Shown here: positions 5,528 to 12,582 of the stretch, in pieces | Layout of the letters: every line of letters starts with the position of its first letter | Position numbering within the stretch: the first letter of the stretch is position 1 | DNA from: Burkholderiales bacterium 67-32 | GTDB taxonomy: Bacteria; Pseudomonadota; Gammaproteobacteria; Burkholderiales; Burkholderiaceae_B | Direction of reading: 5' to 3' | Assembly (NCBI GenBank): GCA_001898625.1 | Contig: MKUP01000024.1 | Coordinates: 1 to 49,513 of the forward strand | DNA: 49,513 bases | Position numbers and translations under genes: made by a program | Notes under the pieces: model-generated | Told to the model about the DNA's origin: nothing | The model's input: only the letters and a program-made list of their open reading frames with translations | Databases searched by the model: none

Positions 5528-7600
5528 TCAAGCGGCCAGCGCCTCGGCTGGTTCATCCGCCCTTGCTTCGGCATCCTCCGGTGCGTCCTGCTCCGGGCCT
5601 GCCTCCTGCGCGCTTTCGCGTACTGCCTGCTGCGGGCCTTCGGCCTTGAAGATGGCGGGCATCCAGCCCGTACCATCGGCCAGCCGCTCGGCTTCGCTGG
5701 CAATGTCAGCCTTCTTGCGTTTCGCCAGTCGGGTGACGGATTCCGGTGCAAATGCGCCCACGGCATCCAGAATCACGGCCTTGGAAACGTGCTTGAAGTA
5801 GCCTTCTGCGGTCGGCTTCCACCATGCGGCCATGTCGAGGCCCACGGCCTGCGCCAGTTCCTCGCCGGGCTGGTATGGCGTGGCGCGGGGCGTTACCACG
5901 TCCACCGTGGAAGCCACGCACACGGCCAGCAGCCGCACCAGTTCGTCTTGCGACTTCGCCAGCAGCGCGGCGAACAGTTCGGCGCTGTCCTGCGGCAAGG
6001 CTTCGCCCGCCAACTCTTGCAGTTCGCGCAGCGCCACGGCGGCGGGCGATTCCGGCCAGTCCGGGGCCCTGCCTTCTAGCCGGTCTTGCGCCGTGAGGCG
6101 CACGCCCAGCGGCAGGCCGTCGCCGTAGGCGTCGGGTTGCAAGACGCTCTGCACCATGCCATGCACCAGCGCGGCCAGCGCGACGTGCGGATGCCGCGCG
6201 ACTTCGATTTGCAGCGCCGCCGTGCGGTGGGCGCTCAACCGCTGCGCCAGCCGGTCGGACAGGCTCGCGGCCTTGGGCGCGTCGTCGGCGTCCTCGTGCT
6301 CGTCGTTAGCGGCTTCGCCTTCGGTGTTGCCGAAACCGCGCCGCAGCTTTTCCAGCGTGCGCAGCGCCTTGGCCTCGGCTTCGCGCAGCAGACCGCGATG
6401 AATGACGGCCTCGCCGTTGCGGTCGATGGTGACGATCGCACCGGCCACCTCGCGCACCTCGGGGGCATAGCCTTGTAAGGCATCCTCCACGTCTTGCAGT
6501 TCGCCGACCACCTGATCGCGCCGCTGTTCCAGCTTCTCGGCCTTGGCTTCGTCCTCGCTGCTTTCACCTTGGCAGGCTTCTTCCAGCTCGGCGTCGATCT
6601 TTTCGAGGCGGCTTTCCAGCGAGGCGATGCGGCGGGCCTCGCGGCTGGTCGGCTCGCGGCGGTGGCGCGGGGCGTTCTGGAACGCCTGCCGTTCCTCGTA
6701 GGCCAGATGCGGCACGGCCTCCACCCATGCCCAACCCTCGGCGCGCACGTCCTCGGCCAGCGTTGCCAGCTTGTCGCGCACCAGTGTTTCCAGCACTGCG
6801 GTATCGGTGAGGTAGGTTCCGGCATCGCCTTCTGCGAACAGGTCGCGGCGGACGCCGCCGCCTGCCTGCCGGTAAGTGTCCAGCCCGACGAAGCGCACCA
6901 GCGCGTGCGAGGCGTCGATTTCGCGTTCGGTCAGGCGCTCGCGCAGCTTGGACGGGCTGCGCTGCCATTCCGGCGCACCATAGAACGCGGCTTCCTGCGC
7001 GGCGTGGTCGTCGGTGATGGTCAAGGCCATCAACTGTTCCAGCGTGACGGTTCCGGCGCGGTAGTCGGCCATCAGGCGCGGCGCGATGTGGGCGAGCTTC
7101 AAGCGGCGCTGCACCACCAGCGGGGACACGCCGAAGTCGGCGGCAATGTCCTCGATGGGCCGGCCTTCCTTGACCAGCGCGACGAACGCCTCGAACTGGT
7201 CGGCGGGGTGCATCTGCTCGCGCATCAGGTTTTCCGCGAGGCTGACGGTACGGGCCGAAGCATCGGGCACCAGCAGGCACGGCACTTCGTAGTCGGCGGG
7301 GATGCGCTTCTTCTTCGCCAGCAGCTTCAAGGCGGTCAGTCGGCGGTCGCCTGCCACCACCTCGTAAGCCTCGCCATCTGCGGAAAGGATGACGATCAGG
7401 TTTTGCAGCAGGCCGATGCGGGCAATGCTCGCGGCCAGTTCGGGGATGGACAGGCGCGGCATCTTGCGGGCGTTGCGCTTGGAGCGGCGCGGCAGCAACT
7501 GCGAGAGCGGAACCAGAATCAGGTTCTTGGACGGGTCGGCCATTTCCAGCGGTGCGGCGGCTTCGATGGCGACGGCTTCGGTTTTGAGTACGGCGTTCAT
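5528..7600 (-). CDS. parB: ParB/RepB-family partition protein, long form
   Basis: A 690-residue protein. The ParB/Srx-like N-domain is at about residues 28-125: LLQNLIVI, VVAGDRRLTALKLL (box I region) and SLAENLMREQMHPADQFEAF (box II with ENxxR). It is followed by a helix-turn-helix at about 140-165 (IEDIAADFGVSPLVVQRRLKLA). The large C-terminal part contains a charged coiled coil at about 320-375 and ends in an acidic tail. It is about twice the length of chromosomal ParB, as is normal for ICE-type ParB. The start at 7600 has AAGGAG. With ParA it should help keep the excised element; parA is not adjacent but in the same element. Confidence 0.92.
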   Translation of the reverse strand: MNAVLKTEAVAIEAAAPLEMADPSKNLILVPLSQLLPRRSKRNARKMPRLSIPELAASIARIGLLQNLIVILSADGEAYEVVAGDRRLTALKLLAKKKRIPADYEVPCLLVPDASARTVSLAENLMREQMHPADQFEAFVALVKEGRPIEDIAADFGVSPLVVQRRLKLAHIAPRLMADYRAGTVTLEQLMALTITDDHAAQEAAFYGAPEWQRSPSKLRERLTEREIDASHALVRFVGLDTYRQAGGGVRRDLFAEGDAGTYLTDTAVLETLVRDKLATLAEDVRAEGWAWVEAVPHLAYEERQAFQNAPRHRREPTSREARRIASLESRLEKIDAELEEACQGESSEDEAKAEKLEQRRDQVVGELQDVEDALQGYAPEVREVAGAIVTIDRNGEAVIHRGLLREAEAKALRTLEKLRRGFGNTEGEAANDEHEDADDAPKAASLSDRLAQRLSAHRTAALQIEVARHPHVALAALVHGMVQSVLQPDAYGDGLPLGVRLTAQDRLEGRAPDWPESPAAVALRELQELAGEALPQDSAELFAALLAKSQDELVRLLAVCVASTVDVVTPRATPYQPGEELAQAVGLDMAAWWKPTAEGYFKHVSKAVILDAVGAFAPESVTRLAKRKKADIASEAERLADGTGWMPAIFKAEGPQQAVRESAQEAGPEQDAPEDAEARADEPAEALAA

Positions 7601-7679
7601 GGTGATAACTCCTTGCGGTTAGGGATGCAGCAGCGAGAGAAGCGGCTAGGGCTGCTGCCTGCCCCTGCCGCGTGGGGAT

Positions 7680-8504
7680 TCAGGCTTTCAACTGGCGCAG
7701 GCCATCGGCCAGCAGCCACAGGGCGCGATTCAGGCGCACGCTTTGGTCGATGCCCTGCACGGGCCGGGTGGTCTGGCGGCGGCCACTCGCGGCGCGGGCG
7801 GACAGGCCGCCTTTGGTCAAGTTCTCCTGCGTGCGGTTGAACACGCTCCACAGGTCGCGGCGGTCGTCGTCATGGCGGCGCGGCATCAGGATTTGCGATT
7901 CCGTGATGGGCGCGGGCTTGTCCTCGTCGTACTTCAACGCCAGCGCAGCGCGGGCGAACACTTCCGATTCCCCGGCGTCGAGCGTGATGGCGCGCATGGC
8001 ATCGCGGGATTCCTGCGCCCGGTCGAAGCCGTGCAAGACTTCGTAAGCGCCTTCGATGACGTGCCCGGCTACGTCGCCCTTGTGGGGTACGCGCACGTCC
8101 GCCACGGTGTCGCCGCAGACAAGGCCATTGCTGCATACGAACCGAAACATCCCGGCCAGCATCTGATAGCTGCTGGTGCCGTCATGGGAGTTCAGCAGGA
8201 TGATTTCGTTGGCCTCGCGGCCGTTGATCTGGCTCGCGTGGCGCAGCCGGATCATGTGCTTGGTGTAGTCGCGGCGGTCGTCGTGGCGCACGCGGGTTTG
8301 CGTCACCATGAAAGGCTCGAAGCCTTCCCCCCGCAGTTCTTGCAGCACGGTAGCGGTGGGGATGTAGCTGTACCGCTCGGAGCGGCTTTCGTGCGGGGCG
8401 TCCGCGAAGATGGACGGAGCCACGGCCCGGATTTGGTCGTCGGACAAGGGACGTTCCGAACGCAGCACCGGGGAACGGGAAGCGAAGCGGGATGCGAGTT
8501 GCAT
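7680..8504 (-). CDS. DUF932 protein
   Basis: A 274-residue protein of the DUF932 family (phage/plasmid-related), found on ICEs next to parB and DUF736; function unknown. Recognisable parts are RSERYSYIPTATVLQEL near residue 42, FMVTQTRVR, the EIILLNSHDGTSSYQMLAGMF segment and FVCSNGLVCG. The start at 8504 follows AGGAG. It lies 79 bases upstream of parB, likely in the same transcript. Upstream of it stretches the non-coding spacer S2. Confidence 0.88.
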   Translation of the reverse strand: MQLASRFASRSPVLRSERPLSDDQIRAVAPSIFADAPHESRSERYSYIPTATVLQELRGEGFEPFMVTQTRVRHDDRRDYTKHMIRLRHASQINGREANEIILLNSHDGTSSYQMLAGMFRFVCSNGLVCGDTVADVRVPHKGDVAGHVIEGAYEVLHGFDRAQESRDAMRAITLDAGESEVFARAALALKYDEDKPAPITESQILMPRRHDDDRRDLWSVFNRTQENLTKGGLSARAASGRRQTTRPVQGIDQSVRLNRALWLLADGLRQLKA

Positions 8505-8848
8505 GATCTTTCTCCTGACAAAGAAAAAAAGGTTTGCTGTTCACCGCACACCGGATTCCTAGATTCGGAGCCCAGCCTTTCGGCTGTTTGGTGCGGTCGG
8601 CACGAGGAACCCGGTTGGCCCTGTTGCCACCGTCTTTCCTGAGTTCATCGCCCGCGACGGTCAGGAGCGCGCGGACGGGGGCCGTCAAGGAGGCAAGCGC
8701 AGGGTTGGTGCGGCCCGCAGGCGCAGCCGAGGACACGGCCCTGCGCGCCTTGACGGCACACGGCCGCGGGCTACAGTCGCGGACAAGGTGATGAAGTCAG
8801 GGGAGACGGCTGGGCATGGCAACGGCCCCTCCACACGCCGACCGCACG

Positions 8849-9010
8849 GCAAGCGAAGCGCGCAGGCCCGAAGCTGGAAGCCGGGCCGTAGGCGTCAGCC
8901 GAGCGGAGCGAGGGAACGATGGAAGCCCGTCAGGGGCGAGACGCCGCAGGCGGCTCGATGCGCTACGCGCACGAGAGCGCGACCGGCCATGTTTCTTGGC
9001 CGGGGACGCC
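8849..9010. repeat. ICE dispersed structured repeat, copy S2a
   Basis: The 17-mer GCAAGCGAAGCGCGCAG (8849-8865) is followed by hairpin GGCCCG/CGGGCC (8865-8887). Next come the shared linker GATGGAAGCCCG, hairpin CGCC-gca-GGCG (8942-8952), the linker GCTCGATGCGC, and hairpin CCGGCC/GGCCGG (8983-9003), ending GGGGACGCC. The same order is seen in 12431-12564 with different but still pairing stems. Confidence 0.75.
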
Positions 9011-9086
9011 CTGACTTCAAGGCTCGATGCACAAGCTCATGCGCCAGTCATCGGGAAACAGGTTCGACAGCGACTGCTGTGGTCTG

Positions 9087-9203
9087 GCCGATCCGGCGCA
9101 GCCGGTTCGGCGGTCTTTGAGGGGCGCCAAGCATCGCGCGGCGGGGATAGCCCGAGGGCTTTCCCCTGGAGGCAAGCGAAGCGCGCAGTGCCCCGCAAGG
9201 GGC
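9087..9203. repeat. ICE dispersed structured repeat, copy S2b
   Basis: About 90% or more identical by eye to 4721-4822. The stem GGGGATAGCCC/GGGCTTTCCCC is at 9143-9166. The 17-mer at 9172-9188 is followed by hairpin GCCCC-gcaa-GGGGC (9190-9203). It ends ten bases before the stop codon of the gene at 9213. Confidence 0.75.
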
Positions 9204-9212
9204 GCGCAGGCA

Positions 9213-9491
9213 TCACGCCGAGTCGTCAGGGCGCAGGCTGGATTCCGATACCGGCATCCACGGCGATGACGAGTCCAGCAGGTAGCGCGCACCGTGCGCG
9301 TACAGACCCGACAGCCCGGTGGGCTGGTAGAACCCGGTGACGCGGCGCCGGAACTGTGCGCCGTACTCGTTAGCGTAGATCACCGCGTCGCCGATCTTGA
9401 AGCGCAAGGGCTGGCCGTTCTCCGGCGCGAACGGCTTGAGCGCATCGTGCTGTGCTGTGATTTCGATGATGTAGTCGTGATGGCTGCTCAT
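9213..9491 (-). CDS. Small ICE protein of unknown function
   Basis: A 92-residue protein, MSSHHDYIIEITAQHDALKP at the start, with GQPLRFKIGDAVIYANEYG, FRRRVTGFYQP and ARYLLDSSSPWMPVSESSL. It looks like a small beta-rich cytoplasmic protein. I do not recognise a named family. The start at 9491 is preferred because the upstream part is poorly conserved-looking, although the ribosome site is weak; an ATG at 9524 is possible. It is downstream of DUF2958 copy 2 on the same strand and probably cotranscribed. Confidence 0.65.
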   Translation of the reverse strand: MSSHHDYIIEITAQHDALKPFAPENGQPLRFKIGDAVIYANEYGAQFRRRVTGFYQPTGLSGLYAHGARYLLDSSSPWMPVSESSLRPDDSA

Positions 9492-9556
9492 GGCATTGAT
9501 CTCTTTCGATGGTCGAGAAAGCACAAGGAGCGCCTTGCAGCGCTCCCACGGCCAGG

Positions 9557-9907
9557 TCAGACAGCGATCCGCCCGGCCAAGCGCGCATCGCGCGCATAGG
9601 CGCTCAACCGCTTCTCGGCGCGGAAAGACAGGTCGCGCTCAATCGGCAGGCCCAGCCCGCCGCGCACCGTCGCCAGTTCGCCCAGGCTGACCCAGCCGAT
9701 TTCCGGCGCCCCCAAGCCCAGGTCGCAAAGACCAAAGGCGTGGTCGTGGTCATCGGGATCAATCTCGGTCAGTAGCCAGGTCGCGCCGGCGTCCGGCGTG
9801 AACAGCTTGACCACGGGGGCCGGATCGAAGTCCGGGTTCTCCAAGGATTCGCGGCCGTTGGTCAGCAGCACGATGCGCTGCTCGTCGGTGATGAGTGCGT
9901 TGTTCAT
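9557..9907 (-). CDS. DUF2958 protein, copy 2
   Basis: A 116-residue protein paralogous to 2897-3247. Shared core: PVVKLFTPDAGATWLLTEIDP, FGLCDLGLGAPEIG and ERDLSFRAEKRLSAYARDARL. The start at 9907 has AGGAG six bases upstream. It differs at many positions from copy 1 but has the same length, so the two are old paralogues and not a recent duplication. Its function is unknown. Upstream lies the repeat-containing spacer S3. Confidence 0.87.
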   Translation of the reverse strand: MNNALITDEQRIVLLTNGRESLENPDFDPAPVVKLFTPDAGATWLLTEIDPDDHDHAFGLCDLGLGAPEIGWVSLGELATVRGGLGLPIERDLSFRAEKRLSAYARDARLAGRIAV

Positions 9908-10176
9908 GGTGAACTCCTGAAAGGTTGCCGGGTGGAATTGCCCGACCCTTCCAGGGCACGGCGGAGCGCAAGCAGTCAGGGGTCAACGACGGCCGCCAGG
10001 ACGCAAGCGCCGTCGGCGCGCAGCCCTTGACGGCGAGAACGCCGTGGCGCGATGAGGGGAACAGCAAGACCGCCTCCCTCGCACCTCCACGTACTCTGGT
10101 TTTCGGTAAGCGAAGCGCGCAGGCCCGAATAGCCATCCGGGCCGGAAGCATCAGCGATGTGAAAGGCGGGTTGTTC
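9908..10176. repeat. Spacer S3: shortened copy of the ICE structured repeat
   Basis: Positions about 9938-10160 align with 12260-12484. Shared stretches include GGAATTGCCCG, GCAGTCAGGGGTC, GACGGCCGCCAGGACGCAAGC, GCAGCCCTTG, CACGGCGAGAACGCCGTG-like text and CAGCAAGACCGCC. The 17-mer variant GTAAGCGAAGCGCGCAG (10106-10122) is followed by hairpin GGCCCG/CGGGCC (10122-10143). The likeness stops at GATG (10160), just before the nreB stop codon, so the distal hairpins are missing. Confidence 0.72.
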
Positions 10177-11487
10177 TTAAATGCGCGCCCAGTCCCGGTG
10201 CAGATCGTCAACGATCATGGGATGACGGTGCCCGCCTCGGTCTGCATGTTCGCGCAAGTGAGGATGATCGGGCGGTAGATCAGGGTGATCGTGGGCGATG
10301 TCGGAAGAATCTCTAGCGGGCCAGAGCCACAGCGCCAGTCCCACTCCGACAAGACCAATCAGCGACATGATGATGAAGGTCGATTGCAGCCCAAAGGCAG
10401 CGCCGAAGCGACCGGCCAAGGGATAGCAAATGAGCCAGCACGCATGGGACAGGGCGAATTGCGCGGCAAAGACCGCAGGGCGATCCTCGGGATGAGCGGA
10501 GCGGCGCAACAGCCGGCCGGAAGGTGTTTGCGCCACGCTGTAGCCGAAGCCGACCACAAACCAGATCACCACCAGAACGGCATAGGTCGGAATCATTGCC
10601 CCGGCTGCCGTTCCCACAACCAGCATCGTCGCTCCCGCAATCATGACAGGTCGATCAGCAATCTTGTCGAGCAGGCGAGGCAGCGCGAAGGCCGCAACCA
10701 TCGACCCGCCTCCGAAGGCCGCCAGCGCCCACGCCACCTCGGATTCGCCCAGGCCGAAGCGTGCCTTCACGATGACCACCGTGTTCACGATCACCATTGA
10801 CCCCGCTGCTGCCACAGCGAGGCTGATCGCCAGCAGACCCCGAAGGCGCGGTGTGGCGAGGTAAATGCGCGTGCCCCGCGTAGTGCGATCCCATATGCCA
10901 CGACGCGGGCCGGGAACGGTTGTGGGAAGCCTCACGCTGACCACCAGCGCTGCTGACACGAGGAAGCCGAGAACCGTTCCGGCAAACAGGTTGTGGAAGC
11001 TGATGACCGTCAGTAGCGCGGCGGCCAGCATCGGGGAAATCAGGCTTTCCAAATCGTAGGCCAGCCGGGAAAGCGACAGTGCTTTCGTGTACTCGTCTTC
11101 GTCCGGAAGGATGTCTGGGATAGTGGCTTGAAAGGCCGGCGTGAAGCCTGCGGACGCCGCTTGCAAGACGAAGATCAGCAGATAGATTTGCCAGATTTCG
11201 CTGACAAAGGGCAAGCAGAGCGCAACGGATGCTCGTACTAAGTCAAGGGCAACGAGCAACGACCGTCGCGGCAGCCGGTCGGCGAAAGCCTGCGCGACCG
11301 GGGCGACTCCGACATAGGCAAGCATTTTTATGGCAAGTGCCGTTCCGAGTACCGCGCCGGCATTCGCCCCGGCCAGATCGTAGGCAAGCAGGCCAAGGGC
11401 TACCGTCATCAGGCCCGTGCCGACAAGCGCAATCACTTGAGCGGCGAACAGGTGACGGTAGGTACGGTTCTTCAGGACGGAGAGCAT
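10177..11487 (-). CDS. nreB: NreB-like nickel efflux permease (MFS)
   Basis: A 436-residue major facilitator with about 12 hydrophobic segments (residues about 8-32, 42-62, 95-115, 150-185, 215-240 and on to about 400). It opens MLSVLKNRTYRHLFAAQVIA and ends in a His-rich tail of about 40 residues with eight His (AHDHPDLPPDHPHLREH and on). This fold-plus-tail is that of NreB, which exports Ni2+ by proton antiport. It starts ten bases after the nreA stop, with its Shine-Dalgarno GAGG overlapping that stop. Nickel is the expected substrate; cobalt cannot be excluded. Confidence 0.85.
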   Translation of the reverse strand: MLSVLKNRTYRHLFAAQVIALVGTGLMTVALGLLAYDLAGANAGAVLGTALAIKMLAYVGVAPVAQAFADRLPRRSLLVALDLVRASVALCLPFVSEIWQIYLLIFVLQAASAGFTPAFQATIPDILPDEDEYTKALSLSRLAYDLESLISPMLAAALLTVISFHNLFAGTVLGFLVSAALVVSVRLPTTVPGPRRGIWDRTTRGTRIYLATPRLRGLLAISLAVAAAGSMVIVNTVVIVKARFGLGESEVAWALAAFGGGSMVAAFALPRLLDKIADRPVMIAGATMLVVGTAAGAMIPTYAVLVVIWFVVGFGYSVAQTPSGRLLRRSAHPEDRPAVFAAQFALSHACWLICYPLAGRFGAAFGLQSTFIIMSLIGLVGVGLALWLWPARDSSDIAHDHPDLPPDHPHLREHADRGGHRHPMIVDDLHRDWARI

Positions 11488-11496
11488 CGGCGGGCC

Positions 11497-11754
11497 TCAA
11501 AGCAGTTTGGTCAGTGCCTTCATTTCGGTCAAAACGGAGTCTTCGTCATGCGCTAGGCAATGGTCGATGTGGTCGTGGATCAGGACGCGCTTTGCGGCCG
11601 TGACCGCGCTTTCCACCGCCGCGAGCTGGCGGGCGATGTCGAGACAGGATTCCCCACTTTCGATCATCCCTATGACGTGCCGAAGATGACCATCGGCACG
11701 TTTCAGCCGCTTCACGAGATCGGGATGGGTTGAGTGCTTGTGTGTCGCGTTCAT
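11497..11754 (-). CDS. nreA: CsoR/RcnR-family metal-sensing repressor (NreA/DmeR-like)
   Basis: An 85-residue all-helical DUF156 repressor: LVKRLKRADGHLRHVIGMIE, ESCLDIARQLAAVESAV, then LIHDHIDHC. Cys37, His62 and Cys66 fall one residue past the CsoR Cys-His-Cys ligand positions. The His-rich N-terminus (H5, H7, H10) recalls the Ni/Co sensors RcnR and DmeR. It should bind the 21-bp palindrome directly upstream and release it on metal binding, switching on itself and nreB. The start at 11754 has no leader (see promoter). Confidence 0.87.
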   Translation of the reverse strand: MNATHKHSTHPDLVKRLKRADGHLRHVIGMIESGESCLDIARQLAAVESAVTAAKRVLIHDHIDHCLAHDEDSVLTEMKALTKLL

Positions 11755-11760
11755 GTGGTA

Positions 11761-11795
11761 ATTATATCCCCCCTGGGGGGATATGGAAAAGTGCG
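11761..11795 (-). promoter_or_regulatory. nreAB promoter and GC-tract operator
   Basis: A perfect palindrome ATATCCCCCC-T-GGGGGGATAT fills 11764-11784, the G/C-tract operator type bound by CsoR/RcnR proteins. On the minus strand a consensus -10, TATAAT, is at 11766-11761. Seventeen bases upstream is TTTCCA, a 4/6 match to the -35. The operator therefore fills the promoter spacer. The expected transcription start falls on or next to the ATG at 11754, so the mRNA looks leaderless. Confidence 0.8.
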
Positions 11796-11837
11796 CCGCC
11801 CGCGAAGGAGCGACGCACCGAGGGCCGCACGACGCAA

Positions 11838-12230
11838 TCAGCCCGCCGTCGGCGCCGTCATCGACTGCAAGTGCTCGATCACGCCAGGCTCAACGAACAC
11901 GCAAGCCTGCTCGTCCGCGATCGGCACGTTGAACACCTGCGCGAACACCGTGCGCCGCAGATGGGCCAGCCGGCCCGTCCGGTACGCCTGCTCGGGCTTC
12001 ATACGCCCGCCAGCCTGCGAGCCGCTGCGCTGCGGATCGCATTCGACCAGCGCGACAAAGCCATCGTCGGCCAGCTTCTGATGCTCGGGGCACAGGCCCC
12101 AGCCAGTCGCCGTGTGGCGCTCCAGGCTCGCGCGCAGGCGCTTGTCCAGCAGGATCGCGCCGGTATCGAACGTCGTGCCGCAGACCAGGCAAACGTGCTG
12201 TTCGAGGGAAACGTGTGATTTGTCGTTCAT
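11838..12230 (-). CDS. ICE protein with a Cys-rich N-terminal motif, unknown function
   Basis: A 130-residue protein. Near the start HVCLVCGTTFDTG, then 30 residues on GLCPEHQK, give a Cys-x2-Cys / Cys-x2-His set that could bind zinc. The rest (FVALVECDPQRSG, RTVFAQVFNVPIADEQACVFVEPGVIEHL) is acidic and globular. I do not recognise a named family. The start at 12230 has GGAG, and the upstream reading is repeat sequence. It belongs to the ICE backbone, with nreAB inserted on its 3' side. Confidence 0.65.
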   Translation of the reverse strand: MNDKSHVSLEQHVCLVCGTTFDTGAILLDKRLRASLERHTATGWGLCPEHQKLADDGFVALVECDPQRSGSQAGGRMKPEQAYRTGRLAHLRRTVFAQVFNVPIADEQACVFVEPGVIEHLQSMTAPTAG

Positions 12231-12582
12231 GACGGTTCTCCGGTTGCAAGGGCGGAATTGCCCGGAACCGTCGGCCTCACGGCGCAGCGCAGCAGTCAGG
12301 GGTCGCAGACGGCCGCCAGGACGCAAGCGCGCACCGCGCGCGCAGCCCTTGCACGGCGAGAACGCCGTGATACGGTGAAGGGACACAGCAAGACCGCCCC
12401 CTCACACCACCCTACGCACGCGGGTTTTAGGCAAGCGGAGCGCGCAGGCTCGGATCAGCGAGCCGGGCCGGAGGCGTAAGTGATGGAAGCCCGCATGGGG
12501 CGAGACTCGCGCAGCGAGGCTCGATGCGCAGCACGACAGCGCGACGGCGGCACGCCGGGACGCCAGACTGCTTGGGAAAGGA
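12231..12582. repeat. Spacer S4: full copy of the ICE structured repeat
   Basis: No gene. Positions 12260-12484 match spacer S3. The 17-mer variant GCAAGCGGAGCGCGCAG (12431-12447) is followed by hairpin GGCTCG/CGAGCC (12447-12464). Then come linker GATGGAAGCCCG, hairpin CTCGC-gca-GCGAG (12506-12518), linker GGCTCGATGCGC, and hairpin CGGCG/CGCCG (12545-12557), ending GGGACGCC. The stems differ from copy S2a yet still pair. Confidence 0.75.

Larger units (their letters stand above)
8505..9212. other. 0.7-kb structured non-coding region (spacer S2)
   Basis: No coding sequence is convincing. It holds two copies of the dispersed structured repeat (8849-9010 and 9087-9203). Apparent plus-strand frames through it do not keep the same reading frame in the matching copies elsewhere, while the hairpins are kept. 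It is the 5' side of DUF932. Confidence 0.65.

Noticed and set aside
8816-9340. Long plus-strand open frame across the spacer S2 repeats
   Set aside because: It runs through repeat copies whose hairpins are conserved but whose reading frame is not (one-base length differences between copies), has no ribosome site and gives low-complexity Arg/Ser/Gly text.
9492-9524. Upstream ATG for the 92-residue ICE protein
   Set aside because: Possible, but the extra 11 residues look unrelated and no better ribosome site precedes it; kept as an alternative in the entry.
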